NCBI GenBank assembly: GCA_026706635.1
Contig: JAPOYJ010000071.1
Span: 1 to 64,000, forward strand
DNA: 64,000 bases
Reading direction: 5' to 3'
Source: Gemmatimonadota bacterium
GTDB lineage: Bacteria > Gemmatimonadota > Gemmatimonadetes > Longimicrobiales > Gaopeijiaceae
Below the pieces are notes generated by a model. The model saw nothing but the letters and a program-made list of their open reading frames with translations, was not told where the DNA came from and ran no database searches. Made by a program: the position numbers and the translations under genes. This document shows, one piece after another, positions 9,010 through 17,556 of this stretch (position 1 is its first letter; each line of letters starts with the position of its first letter).

Positions 9010-10278
9010 CTAGCGACGACCGACGGAAGGCAGATCGTCCAGCAGCTCTAGAATGCGGGCCGCCGCCCGCTGCGAGACCCCACGATTCCTCTCCAGCACG
9101 CTCCGGCCGCGGCTCGCCACGGTGGCCGCGGCGTCGGGATGCCGCATCCACTTGGCAACCACCCCCATCGGGTCATCGGAGACCATCACTCCCCCGGCTG
9201 CGACGAGCTCGTCCACGATCTGGGCGAAGTTCTCGTAGTGCGGCCCCACAATGGCAGGCACTCCGGCGGCAATCGGCTCCAGCGGGTTGGAGCCGCCCAA
9301 TGGGACGAGGCTCCGGCCCACGAAGGCCGCGTCGGCGAGCTGGTAGGCGGCTGCGAGCTCGCCGATCGTGTCCAGGAGGAAGACTCTGGCCCCGGCACCC
9401 GGCTCGGCTCCGCCGACGGTAGCGCTACGCCGGGGCATCTTGGGGGCCAGCCGCGCTACCTCCTCCCACCGCTCGGGGCGTCTCGGCGCCAGGACGAGCT
9501 GGCAGCCCTCCGGGAGCGTCCCTACGAGCGCCTCCTCCTCGCCCGGGCCCGTCGATCCGGCGACTACTAGCGGACGGGAACGGTCGATCCCGAGCGCCGC
9601 CGCAATCGACCGCGCAGCCTCGGAGTCCCCCGGGGCGGCGGAGCCAGCGTCCCACTTCAGGCTGGGAGCGACCAGGACACGCTCTGCGGGCACTCCTAGC
9701 TCGACGAAGCGATCGCGGTCGAGTTCGCTCTGCGCCTGTACCTGAGCCAGACTCCGCATCGTCCGACGCGCAGATCGCCTCCAGCGGCGATACCCGCGCC
9801 AGCTCCGCTCCGAGAGTCTCCCATTCACGACCACGACCGGAATGCGCCTCCGCGAGCACGCCGCCAGGAAGGATGGCCACAGCTCCAGCTCGGCGAGCAC
9901 CACGAGTCGGGGGCGGAGCGCGTCCAGGAAGCGGTTAGTCATCCAGGTGAAGTCGAGCGGGTAGCGCACGACCTCGTGGCGGCCCGCGTGCATGCGCCTC
10001 GCCACGTCGACCCCCGAGGTGGTGGTGGCGCTCACAACCATCTCCGGGCGGAGCTCCGACTCGGCAAGCGCCTCGACCAAGCTACGAAGGGCGACCTGCT
10101 CGCCTACGCTTACCCCATGCACTAGGACACGCGGGCCAGACCCGCCGCGCCGAGGCGCGTCCACCCTACCGCTCCGCTCACGCAGCGTCGTGAGGGCCTC
10201 GCCAGGGGAAAGTCGTCGTCGGAGCGCGTAGGCAACCACCCCGAAGCCGAGAACCAAGTTGCGGAGCAAACCGGTCAC
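9010..10278 (-). CDS. waaA: 3-deoxy-D-manno-octulosonic acid transferase
   Basis: WaaA/KdtA adds KDO from CMP-KDO to lipid IV-A at the inner membrane, an essential step of lipopolysaccharide core synthesis. Hallmarks seen are an N-terminal hydrophobic anchor (LLRNLVLGFGVVAYAL), HGVSVGEQVAL with the catalytic-base Glu, PLDFTWMTNRFLDALRP, LAELELWPSFL, VNGRLSERSWRGYR, VAGSTGPGEEE and the GT-B donor-site NPLEPIAAGVPAIVGP with HYENF. The 422-residue length is typical. Its presence argues for a lipid-A-bearing outer membrane. It diverges from a second glycosyltransferase that may act in the same pathway. The 3' end lies four bases from repeat copy A. Confidence 0.93.
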   Translation of the reverse strand: MTGLLRNLVLGFGVVAYALRRRLSPGEALTTLRERSGRVDAPRRGGSGPRVLVHGVSVGEQVALRSLVEALAESELRPEMVVSATTTSGVDVARRMHAGRHEVVRYPLDFTWMTNRFLDALRPRLVVLAELELWPSFLAACSRRRIPVVVVNGRLSERSWRGYRRWRRSARRTMRSLAQVQAQSELDRDRFVELGVPAERVLVAPSLKWDAGSAAPGDSEAARSIAAALGIDRSRPLVVAGSTGPGEEEALVGTLPEGCQLVLAPRRPERWEEVARLAPKMPRRSATVGGAEPGAGARVFLLDTIGELAAAYQLADAAFVGRSLVPLGGSNPLEPIAAGVPAIVGPHYENFAQIVDELVAAGGVMVSDDPMGVVAKWMRHPDAAATVASRGRSVLERNRGVSQRAAARILELLDDLPSVGRR

Positions 10279-10336
10279 GGCAGGAGGCGCCCGATTAGAT
10301 TGGGCGCATGGCGAGAGTCCGCAATCGACCCCTCGG

Positions 10337-11569
10337 GTGAGCGTTCTTCACCTCGAGACAGGTCGGCGCCTCTACGGCGGGGCGCTCCAGGTCCTCTACC
10401 TCGCACGGGGGCTCCAGGAGCGTGGCGTCGAATCGGTGGTCGTCGTGCCCAGGGGCTCCGAGGTGGCGTCGGAGGCACGCAGGCGGCGGCTCCGCGTCGA
10501 GGAGTTTCCGTATCGGGGCGAGGCCGACCTGCTCGCGCTCCCACGTCTGGCCTGGCGCTTTAGCAGGCGCGACGTGCAGCTGGTGCACCTCCACTCGCGA
10601 AGGGGAGCGGACACCCTGGGGGTGGCTGCGGCGCGGCTGGCCCGTGCGCCAGTCGTCCTGACGCGCCGGGTCGACACCCCGGAGCCCGCGTGGTTGGCCG
10701 GCACCAAGTACCGACTCTGTCGCAGGGTGGTGGCCATCTCGGAGGCGGTCAGCGAGGTCCTCGGCGAACAGGGGGTGCCGACCGACAAGATATCGCTCGT
10801 CCGTTCGGCCGTTGACCCCTCCGACTGGCAGGAACCGCTCTCGAGGGCCGAGCGCGACCGCGAATTCGACCTGCCGTCGGGGGTGCCAGCGGGCGCGATG
10901 GTGGCGCAGTTCATCCCGAGGAAGGGCCACTGCGTCCTGGTGGACGCGCTGGCGACGCTCAGAGGCAGGGGAGTGGCACCGCCGGCGATGGTGCTCTTTG
11001 GGAGGGGGCCGCTAGAGGGCAATGCGCGGAGCCTCGCCGAGGCGGCGGGCGTAGCCGATCTCATCCGCTTCGCTGGCTACCGTTCGGACCTGCACCGGTG
11101 GCTTGGCAGCTTCGACCTCTGCGTGCATCCGGCGCTCAGCGAGGGGCTTGGCGTCGCCGCGTTGCAGGCGGGGGCGGCCGGGGTGCCGCTGGTGGCCTCA
11201 TGGTCCGGCGGCCTGCCCGAGGTCGTGGGACCGGAAGGGGCCGACGCCCTCTGCCCCCCAGGGGACGCAGGAGCGCTGGCGACGGCGATTCAGGGCGTCC
11301 TGTCGGACCCGGAGCGCGCGAAGGCCAGGGCACAGCGCGCCCGCCGCCGGGTCGAGAGGCACTTCTCGGTCGGCGAGATGGTGGAGCGCAACCTAGACGT
11401 CTACCGGGAGGTGGTGGCATCGAAACGGTGCCCAGCGGGGCTGCGCACCCGCGCGTGCGCAGGCGAGGAGCCGGGACCTAGCAGCCCGTGGCCAAACCTC
11501 CCACGGCATTCGAGCGGCGCTGCATCTCCGCTGGACCGCTTCGCTCCGCGTTGCTCCTCGGACCAATAG
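10337..11569 (+). CDS. Family-4 glycosyltransferase with repeat-derived C-terminal tail
   Basis: GT-B fold glycosyltransferase of the GT4 type, probably acting on a lipopolysaccharide or surface glycan given divergent waaA. The N-terminal acceptor domain begins VLHLETGRRLYGGALQVLYL. The C-terminal donor domain has FIPRKGHCVLVDAL, LIRFAGYRSDLHRWL and the E-x7-E-like region HPALSEGLGVAALQAGAAG with VPLVAS. I chose GTG at 10337 because it starts the first beta strand; an ATG at 10259 would overlap waaA. The last ~30 residues (from about base 11478) are translated from interspersed repeat copy B, so the original C terminus was replaced or extended by the insertion. Confidence 0.8.
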   Translation: MSVLHLETGRRLYGGALQVLYLARGLQERGVESVVVVPRGSEVASEARRRRLRVEEFPYRGEADLLALPRLAWRFSRRDVQLVHLHSRRGADTLGVAAARLARAPVVLTRRVDTPEPAWLAGTKYRLCRRVVAISEAVSEVLGEQGVPTDKISLVRSAVDPSDWQEPLSRAERDREFDLPSGVPAGAMVAQFIPRKGHCVLVDALATLRGRGVAPPAMVLFGRGPLEGNARSLAEAAGVADLIRFAGYRSDLHRWLGSFDLCVHPALSEGLGVAALQAGAAGVPLVASWSGGLPEVVGPEGADALCPPGDAGALATAIQGVLSDPERAKARAQRARRRVERHFSVGEMVERNLDVYREVVASKRCPAGLRTRACAGEEPGPSSPWPNLPRHSSGAASPLDRFAPRCSSDQ

Positions 11570-11657
11570 CGCTGTGGCTATTGGCCCTTCGTCGCGCCTT
11601 GCCAGCGGAGCGCACGCCGCTCTCGGTGCTCGCGCGAGATTATCCACGGACTGCTAG
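11478..11657 (+). repeat. CTAGCAG-family interspersed repeat, full copy B
   Basis: A 180-base copy running from CTAGCAGCCCGTGG to CCACGGACTGCTAG, the cleanest terminal inverted repeat of the family. It has only one copy of the right-hand ~65-base block, which explains why it is ~68 bases shorter than copies A and C. Its left ~90 bases lie inside the 3' end of the glycosyltransferase gene. Confidence 0.8.
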
Positions 11658-11726
11658 GGCTTCCCATACCGCCGGTGGCGGGCGAAATTGGGGGCACGAA
11701 CCACAACCCACCCCCAAGGAGCGGTA

Positions 11727-12011
11727 ATGAACAAGAACGAGATGGCTAAGAAGCTTGCTGCGAACACCGAGCTGACCCAGGCCCACGCGGCTCGGGTGAT
11801 CGACAAGATCTTCGATCCTGTCCACGGTCTGGTCGCCGACGAGCTAGGTGTCGGAGGCAAGGTTGCCATCGGTGGCTTCGGAACGTTCGAGGTCCGCGAG
11901 CGCGCTGCGCGGATGGGGCGCAACCCGCACACCGGCGAGGAGCTCGCCATGCCTGCCAAGAAGTACCCGGCGTTCAAGGCCGCCAAGGGGCTGAAGGACC
12001 GCGTAGCCTAG
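11727..12011 (+). CDS. HU-family DNA-binding protein
   Basis: Histone-like HU/IHF protein, a dimeric DNA-bending nucleoid protein. Typical features are MNKNEMAKKLA at the start, VIDKIFDPV helix 2, the GGKVAIGGFGTFEVRER beta-strand region, the DNA-binding arm RMGRNPHTGEELAMPAKK and the C-terminal FKAAKGLKDRV. The chosen ATG at 11727 is preceded by AAGGAG at good spacing; an upstream ATG would add 13 unrelated residues. Its TAG stop lies inside an inverted repeat with CTAGCAG ends. A housekeeping role in chromosome organisation is expected. Confidence 0.95.
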   Translation: MNKNEMAKKLAANTELTQAHAARVIDKIFDPVHGLVADELGVGGKVAIGGFGTFEVRERAARMGRNPHTGEELAMPAKKYPAFKAAKGLKDRVA

Positions 12012-12060
12012 CAGCGCGTGGGCAGTCTCGCGCGTGGAGGCGTTGCCCATGGGCTGCTAG
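12008..12060 (+). terminator. CTAGCAG-ended inverted repeat after HU
   Basis: The 17 bases CTAGCAGCGCGTGGGCA pair with TGCCCATGGGCTGCTAG (two mismatches) around a 19-base loop. The ends match those of the interspersed repeat, so this may be a minimal 53-base derivative. It supplies the HU stop codon and could act as a terminator hairpin, though no T-run follows. Confidence 0.5.
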
Positions 12061-12112
12061 CGCTGCTCTTCGCTGCCGCCCAGGAAGCTGCCCCGGGGAG
12101 GAGAGATGTCCA

Positions 12113-12382
12113 TTGGGCGAGTTCGCGAAGCCCGCACTGATCGGTCAGGTGGTGGTGCTGGCTGGGGCCGTCCTCTTCGTCTGGGTGGTCTTCCGCGAGT
12201 TCGTGCGGGTCGCGATCAAGATCGCCGTGCCCGTCGGGATCCTCGCGGCCCTCGCGATCTGGAGCGGCCTGCTTGACGGGACGACGGTCGGCGGAGCGCT
12301 GGCCTCGGTGGGAGAGGGCGTGGTCGCGGGCGCGCTCTCGCTGGTGGAGTGGATCGCCGCCGCGGCGGCCAGCGTCAGCTGA
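12113..12382 (+). CDS. Small membrane protein of unknown function
   Basis: An 89-residue protein with a strong hydrophobic segment (LIGQVVVLAGAVLFVWVVF), a second one (IKIAVPVGILAALAIWSGLL) and a Gly/Ala-rich C-terminal segment. The TTG start at 12113 is preferred because GGAGGAG lies nine bases upstream; an ATG at 12106 is in another frame. I do not recognise a family. Like the 68-residue protein at 8555 it is a short hydrophobic gene followed at once by a full repeat copy. Confidence 0.55.
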   Translation: MGEFAKPALIGQVVVLAGAVLFVWVVFREFVRVAIKIAVPVGILAALAIWSGLLDGTTVGGALASVGEGVVAGALSLVEWIAAAAASVS

Positions 12383-12387
12383 TGCAC

Positions 12388-12636
12388 CTAGCAGCCCGTG
12401 TGGACAAACCTCCCACGGCATTCGAGGGGCGCTGCATCCATGCTGGATCGCTTCGCTTCTGCGTTGCTTCTTGGGCGAATGGCTCCGCCATGCGCCCCGC
12501 GAAGCGCCTTGCCAGCCCGGCGCTTCGCCCCTCTCTGTGCTCGCCCGGGCGCATCCACGGACCGCTTCGTCGCGCCTTGCCAGCGGGGCGCTTCGCCGCT
12601 CTCGGTGCTCGCGCGAGATTATCCACGGACTGCCAG
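12388..12636 (+). repeat. CTAGCAG-family interspersed repeat, full copy C
   Basis: A 249-base copy closely matching copy A, with the right-hand block again present twice. The left end is CTAGCAGCCCGTG plus one inserted T; the right end is CCACGGACTGCCAG. Copies A and C are visibly more alike to each other than to B. Confidence 0.8.
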
Positions 12637-12911
12637 CCAATGGGGCTACAGGCCGCTCCAGATACTTGGCACGATGCCCGACAACCGTTATTCTCAGCCC
12701 TGACTCATCGCCAGTGGTCGGCTGCCATGGGGGAGTGGCCCGGTGCGTGGCTAGCGCCTGTCTCCCCAGGCCTCCCGCTCACGGCCTGTCGGCCCTCCTG
12801 GCGTACCTTCCCGACCTCGGGCCGCGCCGTCCGCTCCAAGGTACCACCGTGCGGAGCGAAGACCCGGTGGAAGGGCACACATACACCAAGCGATTTCAAG
12901 GGGTAAGCAAC

Positions 12912-15812
12912 ATGAGATACGGAATGCTGCTCGCTGGCACCTGCCTGGCCATGGCCCTGCCTGGATCGGCCCAGGCGCAGGGCACGCTGACCGGGACGAT
13001 AACCGACGCCGAGAGCGGGACCCCGATCGCGGGGGCCGAGATCACGCTAATCGACATGAACATGGGCGCGAACTCCCTCGATGGGGGGCTCTTCGAGATT
13101 GTGGACATCCCCGCTGGCACGCACGACGTGGAGGTCCATCTGCTCGGCTACCAGACGGAGCGTCGCCAGGTGACGATTGTGGACGGAGTGGTCTACCAGC
13201 TCGACATCGCGCTTATGGTGAGCGCCGTCACTCTCGAGGGACTGGTGGCGGTGGGGACCCGCGCCCAGCCCAGGACGGTCACGGAGTCCCCGGTGCCGGT
13301 CGATGTGATCCCGGCGGCGGAGCTCGTCAAACAGGGCGACACGGACATGGCCAACCTGATCCGTAACGTGGTCCCCTCATTCAACGTGAACACCCAGCCC
13401 ATCAGCGACGCGGCCACATTCGCGCGTCCCGCCAACCTGCGCGGCCTGCCACCCGACCACACGCTGGTCCTAGTGAACGGGAAGCGGCGCCACCGCACCG
13501 CGGTCATCACCTGGTACGGCAATGGCCTCGCCGACGGTTCGCAGGGCCCCGACATCTCCCTGGTTCCTGGCTTGGCCCTGAGACAGGCGGAGGTGCTGCG
13601 CGACGGTGCGTCCGCCCAGTACGGCTCCGATGCGATTGCCGGGGTAATGAACTTCGCCCTCAAGAACGACCGCTCCGGCGGCTCGATAGAGCTGAAGGCG
13701 GGTGGGTACCTCCGCGACACGCTCGGCGGTGCCCTCTTCGAGGATCAGGGCAGTCTTCCAGGCGACGGCGAGATGTACACCGTGACAGGCAACGTCGGTC
13801 TGCCCCTTGGCGACAACGGCTTCCTCAACTTGACTGGCGAGTACGGCAACTCCGCCAACACGAATCGCAGCGTGCAGCGCAATGACGCAATCGCACTCAT
13901 CAACTCTGGGAATACGGCCGTTCGCCAACCCGCCCAGATCTGGGGCTCGCCCAAGGTCTCGAACGACATCAAGGCATGGGCCAACATGGCTTACCTGCTG
14001 AACGACCGCAGGCAGTTCTACTCCCACGCCAGCTTTGCCAGCAAACAGGTTGAGGGAGGGTTCTACTATCGCAATCCGGGCACGCGCAGCGGAGTTTTCG
14101 GAACTCGTAATGCCGACGGCGAGCGCATCCTCCTGATCGGTGACATGCTCGACGCGCGCGACGGAGAGCTCGATGGATCGGCGATGTGCCCCGAAGTCAG
14201 AGTCACCGACGCTGGCGTGGTGATCGACGACCCGGACAACAGGGCCGCGTTCGATCAGGTCATGGCCGATCCCAACTGCTTCACCTTCCGACAGCTCTTC
14301 CCTGGCGGATTTACTCCTCAATTCGGTGCCTACGTAATGGACATGTCTGCGCTGGCGGGCCTCAAAGGGGAGCGGGGCCGTCTGTCATGGGACGCTAGTG
14401 CGGGATGGGGGAAGTCCAACATGGATTTTTACATGTACAACACGGTCAACGCCTCGCTGGGACCGAATCAGCCATGCGCGGACGACACTTATGACATTTC
14501 CTTTGTTGTTCCCGACCAGGAATGTACACCGTGGTTCCGCCCGGGTATCTACGATCAACAGGAAGCCAATCTGAATTTGGACATCGCCTACGAGTTCAAC
14601 GAGCGGATCAACCTCGCAAGCGGTGCCGAGATTCGCAGCGAGCGCTTCGAGATCGTGCCGGGCGACATGCCTTCGTGGGAGCCCGGCCCGCTCGCTAGCC
14701 AGGGCTTTACTCCGGGCTCCAACGGATTCACCGGCTTTGGACCCTTGACGGAGGGGGCCTGGAACCGCTGGAACTTCGCCGCATACGGGGACATGGAGAT
14801 CGCGGACCGCGACGCCGGGTGGTCCCTGGGGTTCGCGCAGCGAATCGAGCACTTCTCCGATTTCGGCCTCACTGCCAACGGCAAGTTCGCAGGTCGGTTT
14901 GACCTCACGGAAGAGACCGGACTCCGTGCCAGTGTGAGCTCTGGGTTTCGCGCCCCCACTCCGGGGCAGCAGAACGCCTTCAATATCTCCACGATATACG
15001 ATCCCGACATTATGGACCTGACAAACAACGGCACGATTCCTTCCACTTCCAATCTGGCGGTGTTTTACGGCGGACAGCCCCTAAAGCCGGAGAAGTCCGT
15101 CAACGTTGCATTGGGCTTAGTGCACGAGCGTGGCGATTTCAATTTGTCGGTGGACGTATTCAGAGTCGATGTGAGTGACCGCCTGACGACCAGCAAGAAC
15201 TTCACCCTCACCCAAGCGCAGGCCGACAGTCTCGTTAAACAGGAGATCATCACGAACGAAGAGGTCTTGGCGCGATTCCGGTTCTTCATCAACGACTTCG
15301 CGACGAAAACCACGGGCATCGACGTGGTGGGTGCGTACGAGATCGAAGGAGCGAGCGGTTCCACCACCACCATCAGCAGCGCGTGGAATGTCACACGGAC
15401 CGAAGTAACGCAATTCAACCCTGAGACGCTTAGCGATAACCGCATCCGCATTCTCCAGGAGGGACTGCCGGGCGTGCGTGGCAACGTAGCAGTCAACCAT
15501 GTCCTACGCGCTGGTACTCGCTTCCTTATCCGGGCCAGCTACTGGGACGGATACTACGACGGCGAGCAGCCGTACTACGAAGTGAATCCTAAAATCACTA
15601 TCGACTACCCGTCGCGCACTCTGCTAGATCTTGAGGCGGCCCATACGATCGCCACTGGATGGACGCTAACGGTGGGTGCGCAGAACGTGCTTAACACCTT
15701 TCCTGAGGAGTATCCCGGAGCGGCGGCAGGCGTCGGGAACACCTACGGGCAGTTCACGCCCTTCGGGTTCAACGGCGGCTTCTACTACACCAAGCTGGGG
15801 TATTCCTGGTAG
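12912..15812 (+). CDS. TonB-dependent receptor with carboxypeptidase-regulatory-like N-domain
   Basis: A 966-residue outer-membrane receptor that would import a ligand using TonB energy. The signal peptide is MRYGMLLAGTCLAMALPGSAQA. Residues ~23-110 form a CarboxypepD_reg-like beta domain (GTLTGTITDAESGTPIAGAE). The plug domain follows with PANLRGLPPDHTLVLVNGKR and DGASAQYGSDAIAGVMNFAL, then a long beta-barrel ending in the aromatic signature FYYTKLGYSW. The ATG at 12912 was chosen because it starts the signal peptide. No SusD-type partner follows, unlike the receptor at 17557. The ligand cannot be inferred. Confidence 0.9.
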   Translation: MRYGMLLAGTCLAMALPGSAQAQGTLTGTITDAESGTPIAGAEITLIDMNMGANSLDGGLFEIVDIPAGTHDVEVHLLGYQTERRQVTIVDGVVYQLDIALMVSAVTLEGLVAVGTRAQPRTVTESPVPVDVIPAAELVKQGDTDMANLIRNVVPSFNVNTQPISDAATFARPANLRGLPPDHTLVLVNGKRRHRTAVITWYGNGLADGSQGPDISLVPGLALRQAEVLRDGASAQYGSDAIAGVMNFALKNDRSGGSIELKAGGYLRDTLGGALFEDQGSLPGDGEMYTVTGNVGLPLGDNGFLNLTGEYGNSANTNRSVQRNDAIALINSGNTAVRQPAQIWGSPKVSNDIKAWANMAYLLNDRRQFYSHASFASKQVEGGFYYRNPGTRSGVFGTRNADGERILLIGDMLDARDGELDGSAMCPEVRVTDAGVVIDDPDNRAAFDQVMADPNCFTFRQLFPGGFTPQFGAYVMDMSALAGLKGERGRLSWDASAGWGKSNMDFYMYNTVNASLGPNQPCADDTYDISFVVPDQECTPWFRPGIYDQQEANLNLDIAYEFNERINLASGAEIRSERFEIVPGDMPSWEPGPLASQGFTPGSNGFTGFGPLTEGAWNRWNFAAYGDMEIADRDAGWSLGFAQRIEHFSDFGLTANGKFAGRFDLTEETGLRASVSSGFRAPTPGQQNAFNISTIYDPDIMDLTNNGTIPSTSNLAVFYGGQPLKPEKSVNVALGLVHERGDFNLSVDVFRVDVSDRLTTSKNFTLTQAQADSLVKQEIITNEEVLARFRFFINDFATKTTGIDVVGAYEIEGASGSTTTISSAWNVTRTEVTQFNPETLSDNRIRILQEGLPGVRGNVAVNHVLRAGTRFLIRASYWDGYYDGEQPYYEVNPKITIDYPSRTLLDLEAAHTIATGWTLTVGAQNVLNTFPEEYPGAAAGVGNTYGQFTPFGFNGGFYYTKLGYSW

Positions 15813-15857
15813 GCTTGGAGCTAGCCCGATTGTAGAACAGGTCAGCTTGGCGTCTCG

Positions 15858-15890
15858 GCGGCCCCGGGGACTGCGTGTCCTCGGGGCCGC
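15858..15890 (+). terminator. Strong GC hairpin after TonB receptor
   Basis: The 14-base arm GCGGCCCCGGGGAC pairs with GTCCTCGGGGCCGC (one mismatch) around a five-base loop. It lies between the convergent TonB receptor and sugar dehydrogenase genes, so it may end transcription from both sides. No U-tract is present. Confidence 0.6.
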
Positions 15891-15964
15891 TCGGTGTCAG
15901 GTCGGGTGGTGTTGCCGTCCGGCGGCAACGTTACGGTGCTCCACCTGGCGGCGATCTGCGGACG

Positions 15965-17122
15965 CTACCGCACCGGTTCCAGCCTCACGATGGAGGGCCC
16001 GCCGCGGGCGTCGAGCGCAACGTAGATGAGGCCGTCGGGGCCCTGGCGCACATCGCGCACCCTGCCTGCCCCGGCGAGGATGGTCTCGCTCGCCACCACC
16101 CTGCCGTCCTCGATCTCCAGGCGGTCGATGCGTTGCCCAACGAGTCCGCCCGCGAGCAGGTTCCCCCGCCACCTGCGGAACTTGTCGCCGGTGTAGAAGG
16201 CCAGCCCCGAGGTGCCGATGGAGGGCGTCCAGTAGTGGAGCGGCTGCTCCATCCCGGGGGCGTGGGAGGAGTCGTGGATCCGCGTCCCCGAGCCGTAGTT
16301 CACTCCATAGCCGATCACTGGCCAGCCGTAGTTCGCGCCCGCCACCGCTACATTCACCTCGTCGCCCCCCTGCGGGCCGTGTTCGGTAAGCCAGATCGCG
16401 CCGCTCTCCGGGTGGACGGCGAGACCCTGCGAATTCCTGTGGCCGAAGCTCCAGATCTCGGGGAGAGCGCCGTTACGACCCACGAAGGGGTTGTCGGCTG
16501 GCACCCGGCCGTCGTCGTGCACGCGGACGACCACCCCGTGGTGGTCGGATAGCTGCTGGGCGGGGTGGCTCTGGAGGTCGCCTCTGGCCCTCGGGGGTAT
16601 CTGCCGGTCGCCGATCGTGATGTAGAGGAACCCGTCCGGGTCGAAGGCCAGTCTGCTCCCGTAGTGGCCACGGCCCCGCGAGGCGGCCTCGAAGACCTCG
16701 TCGGTGGGCGCGAAGCGATCGCCGTCGTAGATGCCCCTGACCACGGCCGTCGTGCCCCAGCGGTGGTCGCGGGTCGGCTTCGAGTAGCTCAGGTAGATCG
16801 TCCGGTTGGTGGCGAAGTCGGGGTGCGCCACCACGTCGAGGAGTCCGCCCTGGCCGCGGGCGACGACCTCGGGCACACCCGGCACCGGATCGGGGAGGAG
16901 TCTGCCGCCCCGAATGACGCGCAGCCGCCCCGGCCGCTCGGTCACGAGGATCTCCCCGTCCGGGAGGAAGGCGATCGCCCACGGAGCGTCGAGCCCCTCG
17001 GCCACGGTGACGACCCGGAGGTCGTGGAGCTCCGTGCGATGGAGGTCCGGCTGAGCCGCGATGGGGGTGTTGGGGGCTGCAAGCACCCCCGCGGCGACGG
17101 TGATCGGCAGTCGTCTGGTCAT
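15965..17122 (-). CDS. PQQ-dependent soluble aldose/sorbosone dehydrogenase
   Basis: A 385-residue periplasmic beta-propeller enzyme of the GSDH/Asd type, which oxidises aldose sugars with pyrroloquinoline quinone. A signal peptide (PITVAAGVLAAPNTPIAAQ) is followed by GLDAPWAIAFLPDGEILVTERPGR (quoted in part: PWAIAFLPDG), GQGGLLDVVAHPDF, LAFDPDGFLYITIGDR, AQQLSDHHGVVVRVHDDG, PEIWSFGHRNSQGLAVHP, WLTEHGPQGGDEVN, NYGWPVIGYG and a C-terminal VRDVRQGPDGLIYVALD. The His in GQGGLLDVVAHP and the Arg in GHRN match the catalytic positions of the family. No pqq genes are in the window. Confidence 0.92.
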   Translation of the reverse strand: MTRRLPITVAAGVLAAPNTPIAAQPDLHRTELHDLRVVTVAEGLDAPWAIAFLPDGEILVTERPGRLRVIRGGRLLPDPVPGVPEVVARGQGGLLDVVAHPDFATNRTIYLSYSKPTRDHRWGTTAVVRGIYDGDRFAPTDEVFEAASRGRGHYGSRLAFDPDGFLYITIGDRQIPPRARGDLQSHPAQQLSDHHGVVVRVHDDGRVPADNPFVGRNGALPEIWSFGHRNSQGLAVHPESGAIWLTEHGPQGGDEVNVAVAGANYGWPVIGYGVNYGSGTRIHDSSHAPGMEQPLHYWTPSIGTSGLAFYTGDKFRRWRGNLLAGGLVGQRIDRLEIEDGRVVASETILAGAGRVRDVRQGPDGLIYVALDARGGPSIVRLEPVR

Positions 17123-17556
17123 CGGAAAGTCGGGTGGCGGAAGGGTCGGAGGAGTGCCCGAAAGCTAGCGAGCCGAGTGGTCGTCGGCAGTGCAGAGGCC
17201 TAGCCAGGGAGGCCGCAGCTCGGACGCGGTACAAGTGGAATATGGTTCAAATGATGTTGTCCAAACGATTTGATGACAGTATCTTAGATGATCCAAACCA
17301 CGGAGCCCAAAGCCGTCGACCGGTGTCCTGGAAGGCGCAGCTGCACCAGCGACACCCGTAGCGATCCCGCTTCGAGCGCCCCGGTGAGGGGTCCCCAAAA
17401 GGAGGGCCGCAGCCGCCCGTCGTGGCCCCGTCCGAGTGGCGCAGCTTGCGCCTTGCGGCCCCGTCGCCTCATATTGAGTCGTCGGCCGTGCCGCCTGCTC
17501 GCGGCACCGGCCGGCGGCGAGGGCATCGTTTCACCCTACTGCAAAGGAGATGTCTA
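17123..17556 (+). other. Intergenic region upstream of susC-like gene
   Basis: These 434 bases hold no gene I can support. They separate the divergent dehydrogenase and SusC-like genes. A relatively AT-rich stretch at about 17233-17295 is the most promoter-like part, and an AAAGGAGA ribosome site lies at 17542-17549. Confidence 0.5.

Noticed and set aside
12008-12060. Classical rho-independent terminator after HU
   Set aside because: The stem is strong but the loop is long and no T-run follows; its ends match the repeat family, so it is kept only as a possible terminator.
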